40,721 bases of DNA from Candidatus Methanomethylicaceae archaeon (lineage in GTDB: Archaea; Thermoproteota; Methanomethylicia; Methanomethylicales; Methanomethylicaceae), in the NCBI GenBank assembly GCA_015660995.1, contig JACTUC010000026.1, positions 1-40,721 on the forward strand, read 5' to 3'. Shown one piece after another: positions 38,946 to 40,721 of this stretch. The notes beneath the pieces were generated by a model. It saw only the letters and a program-made list of their open reading frames with translations. It had not been told where the DNA came from and made no database searches. Numbering within the stretch: position 1 is the first letter of the stretch; each line of letters starts with the position of its first letter. A program made the translations under genes and the position numbers.

Positions 38946-39629
38946 TTATGGCGATTTCATCTCAGGGGACGCGAGTATGAGTTTTTTTATGCCGTAGAGC
39001 ATCAGCAGGATGACCGCTGCCAGCACGAGCGGCACCCCGACGAGGTACATCACCGCCCTTTCGAGGGAGACGGTGGCGAGGCTGGGTACGACGCTGAGCA
39101 TCATTACAACAACGATAGCGAAGATCCCCACGAAGACGCCGAAGGTCTCGATTACTCTTACAAAGTAGGTATTTATCACCTGGTCGTGGGCGCCAATCTT
39201 CTTATGCATGTCAGCCATGTCCGCCTCGAGGGTCTTCTGACTCGTCTCCAGCCCATGGCGGACTTCCTCCATGTCTGTCTTTATCTTGTCGTAGGTGTCG
39301 ACCAGGCGAGTCTCCAGCTCCCTGACCATCACCGTGTCGACCTTCACCTCCTTCACCTCGAAGGACTGAAGCCTCTCGATCCCTGAGGAAGTAATCTTCA
39401 GCCGGACTATCTCCGTCGTCATGAAGGGTGGAGTTACGACGGCCTTCTCGATGTAGCCCTTCTCTGTGAGCTCATTTATCTCTCGCATTATGTCCTCGAT
39501 GCCAGCCTCCTTGTTGGCATCCTCCACGGACTTGATGAGGACGTTCTCGTCTACCTTAATGGGGTAGTACTCCCTGAGCTTCTTCAAAATGTCCTTCTGG
39601 AGCTGGGTGCGTGCATTATCGTCCATCAT
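38946..39629 (-). CDS. winged-helix and coiled-coil membrane protein
   Basis: The 227-residue product has a possible winged-helix domain (about 1-85: LQKDILKKLREYYP, EDIMREINELTEKGYIEKA). A long coiled coil follows (about 90-150, ELETRLVDTYDKIKTDMEEV), and two membrane helices end it (about 157-180 and 190-215). It is anchored to the membrane by its C terminus with the rest inside the cell. No family is recognised. GGTGA lies six bases before the ATG at 39629. It might be a membrane-bound regulator or a scaffold. Codons are G+C-rich. Confidence 0.65.
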   Translation of the reverse strand: MMDDNARTQLQKDILKKLREYYPIKVDENVLIKSVEDANKEAGIEDIMREINELTEKGYIEKAVVTPPFMTTEIVRLKITSSGIERLQSFEVKEVKVDTVMVRELETRLVDTYDKIKTDMEEVRHGLETSQKTLEADMADMHKKIGAHDQVINTYFVRVIETFGVFVGIFAIVVVMMLSVVPSLATVSLERAVMYLVGVPLVLAAVILLMLYGIKKLILASPEMKSP

Positions 39630-39732
39630 GGAGGGTCACCCGCTAGATGGCTTAAATACTATCTTGGGGGCTTGAGTGTAATAAACGATATGATGCAGAG
39701 AGATCCCAGGATGCTTTTACTTATTATGCAAT

Positions 39733-40386
39733 TCAGCGAACCCTCAAAAATCGCTCGCTGTCTCTCATGTAAGTTAATAGTTGGTAAGAGTCAACCACTG
39801 GGTGCTTCTGCTTCAAAGAGATTATGTTGATCTGGCTTTTGTACGCCTTAATGGCCTCCTTCTTCTTGCCCAGTGTGCTGCCTATGTCCATAGCCAAGGT
39901 TCCCATTGAGGCTCTTGGCTCACCCGTTGATATTACATTATACTCGTAAACGACCGGGCTGATGCCAAGCTCTTTAATGGAAGCGGAGACGATGAGGTTC
40001 GTGCTTAGGTGGTCCGGGTGGAACTCGTTCCTAGCGGGGATGAAGACCTCGGAGGGATTATAGTCAACAAGGATTTTAGATACACGCGCTCGGGCTTCCA
40101 CCCTGCTTTCGTACAAATGGATGTCCTCGAAGCCTAGAAAGAGCAGATTCTCCCTTTTCACCCCGAGGATTGAGGTGGCCTTCTCGCACTCCCTCTGCCT
40201 TATCCCTATGAGTTCCGAGGGGGAAGGATCATCCTCTATCCCCATCATCTTGTGGGAGTTACGGCCGTCAGTCATGATTACTACAACGACGCCCTCTCCG
40301 CCCGCAGCTTTCAATGCAATGGTGCCTCCACAGGCTAAGGTTTCATCGTCTGGGTGTGGCGCGAAGAAGATTGCTTTCAATTTCAA
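39733..40386 (-). CDS. PIG-L family deacetylase
   Basis: The 217-residue product starts KAIFFAPHPDDETLACGGTI, with the PHPDDE zinc motif, and has NEFHPDHLSTN as the second metal His site. PIG-L (LmbE-like) enzymes remove acetyl groups from N-acetylglucosamine-linked lipids or thiol cofactors such as bacillithiol and mycothiol precursors; the substrate here is unknown. The start is TTG with GGGA just ahead. It lies just 21 bases after the stop of the gene at 40408-40721, possibly in one mRNA. Confidence 0.92.
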   Translation of the reverse strand: MKLKAIFFAPHPDDETLACGGTIALKAAGGEGVVVVIMTDGRNSHKMMGIEDDPSPSELIGIRQRECEKATSILGVKRENLLFLGFEDIHLYESRVEARARVSKILVDYNPSEVFIPARNEFHPDHLSTNLIVSASIKELGISPVVYEYNVISTGEPRASMGTLAMDIGSTLGKKKEAIKAYKSQINIISLKQKHPVVDSYQLLTYMRDSERFLRVR

Positions 40387-40407
40387 ATCCCTTTCATAAC
40401 GAGTGAG

Positions 40408-40721
40408 TCATCTCTTGGACACGACCCACTTGCAACTGCTGTCCCCACGGGTCATCATGGACTCATACTTGAACTCATAATTGGGGTTGATGACTCTGCA
40501 GACACCGTCTGCGACCTTCTTGTACTGGTAGCACATGCCAGGTCCAGCGAAGGGGCACTGATTGATGGTTCTTGTAACGATATTCGGCGTGAACTGGGTC
40601 AATTCCCCAGTTTGCGTGCTCATGTCGTTCAAAAAGTCCATTATTGCCCCTATCCCCCTGGCATCGGTCTCCTCTATATTCAGTTCCCTTTTCAGCATCA
40701 ATGCTACAGATGCCCCAGCAT
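40408..40721 (-). CDS. uncharacterised Cys-containing protein, 5' end outside window
   Basis: The frame is open to the window edge (the codons for GASVALM come before the first listed ATG), so the start is missing; at least 103 residues remain. The C-terminal half reads NQCPFAGPGMCYQYKKVADGV, CRVINPNYEFKYESMMTRGD and SSCKWVV. The pattern C-P...C...GD-x-x-C is like the end of L-2-amino-thiazoline-4-carboxylate hydrolase family proteins. Other small-molecule-binding folds are possible. It precedes the PIG-L gene. Confidence 0.5.
   Translation of the reverse strand, partial: AGASVALMLKRELNIEETDARGIGAIMDFLNDMSTQTGELTQFTPNIVTRTINQCPFAGPGMCYQYKKVADGVCRVINPNYEFKYESMMTRGDSSCKWVVSKR

Overview
The window is archaeal chromosomal DNA. 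It encodes a full TATA-binding protein (36360-36905). Many genes have archaeal BRE/TATA boxes about 25 bases before a leaderless or nearly leaderless start, and others have GGAGG/GGTGA ribosome sites. It also holds families common in methanogens and related archaea: DUF1638, DUF2284, a stand-alone Lrp/AsnC ligand-binding domain, DUF2207 with LemA, and a secreted PQQ-type beta-propeller protein. I would guess an uncultured, mesophilic anaerobic archaeon, possibly Bathyarchaeia-like. The lineage is a guess; no rRNA or complete tRNA gene is visible.

Layout. 1-5.9 kb: CDGSH protein (cut by the window edge), thioredoxin-like and SnoaL-like pair, DUF1508, bleomycin-hydrolase-type peptidase, MBL/beta-CASP protein, GYD protein, DUF6506 protein. 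6.1-9.7 kb: ABC-2 exporter, an aquaporin broken by one in-frame TAA, DGC zinc-binding protein. 9.9-15.8 kb: methyltransferase, clpB with an operator-like palindrome, GH1 glycosidase, NAD(P)-binding protein. 15.8-22 kb: methyltransferase plus small membrane protein, LemA-DUF2207 pair, alpha/alpha-toroid protein, flavin reductase, small redox protein, and a carboxymuconolactone decarboxylase (CMD) copy broken by TAG. 22.2-25.8 kb: arsenic island, with a four-gene operon (corrinoid protein, ACR3 pump, ArsM, FMN-binding protein) divergent from arsR and with palindromic operators between. 26-29 kb: nitroreductase and a string of very small overlapping genes, several with zinc-ribbon cysteines. 29.5-40.7 kb: nucleotidyltransferase, ECF-type S component, DUF1638, intact CMD, DUF2284, lipocalin, Lrp/AsnC domain, TBP, beta-propeller protein, coiled-coil membrane protein, PIG-L deacetylase, and a cut gene.

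The most unusual feature is a dispersed intergenic repeat family, not a gene. I count 12 copies of a 60-80 base core, all on the + strand and in every kind of intergenic space (tandem, convergent, divergent). One side reads as the reverse complement of a tRNA 3' end (acceptor plus T arm with encoded CCA). This is followed by a second stem-loop kept by compensatory changes and a run of T. Several copies carry promoter-like 5' modules that also occur alone. I interpret it as a multicopy small-RNA gene family or a non-autonomous mobile element derived from a tRNA.

Second in interest are the corrinoid-linked arsenic operon and the chain of ATGA-overlapping micro-genes at 27.2-28.3 kb.
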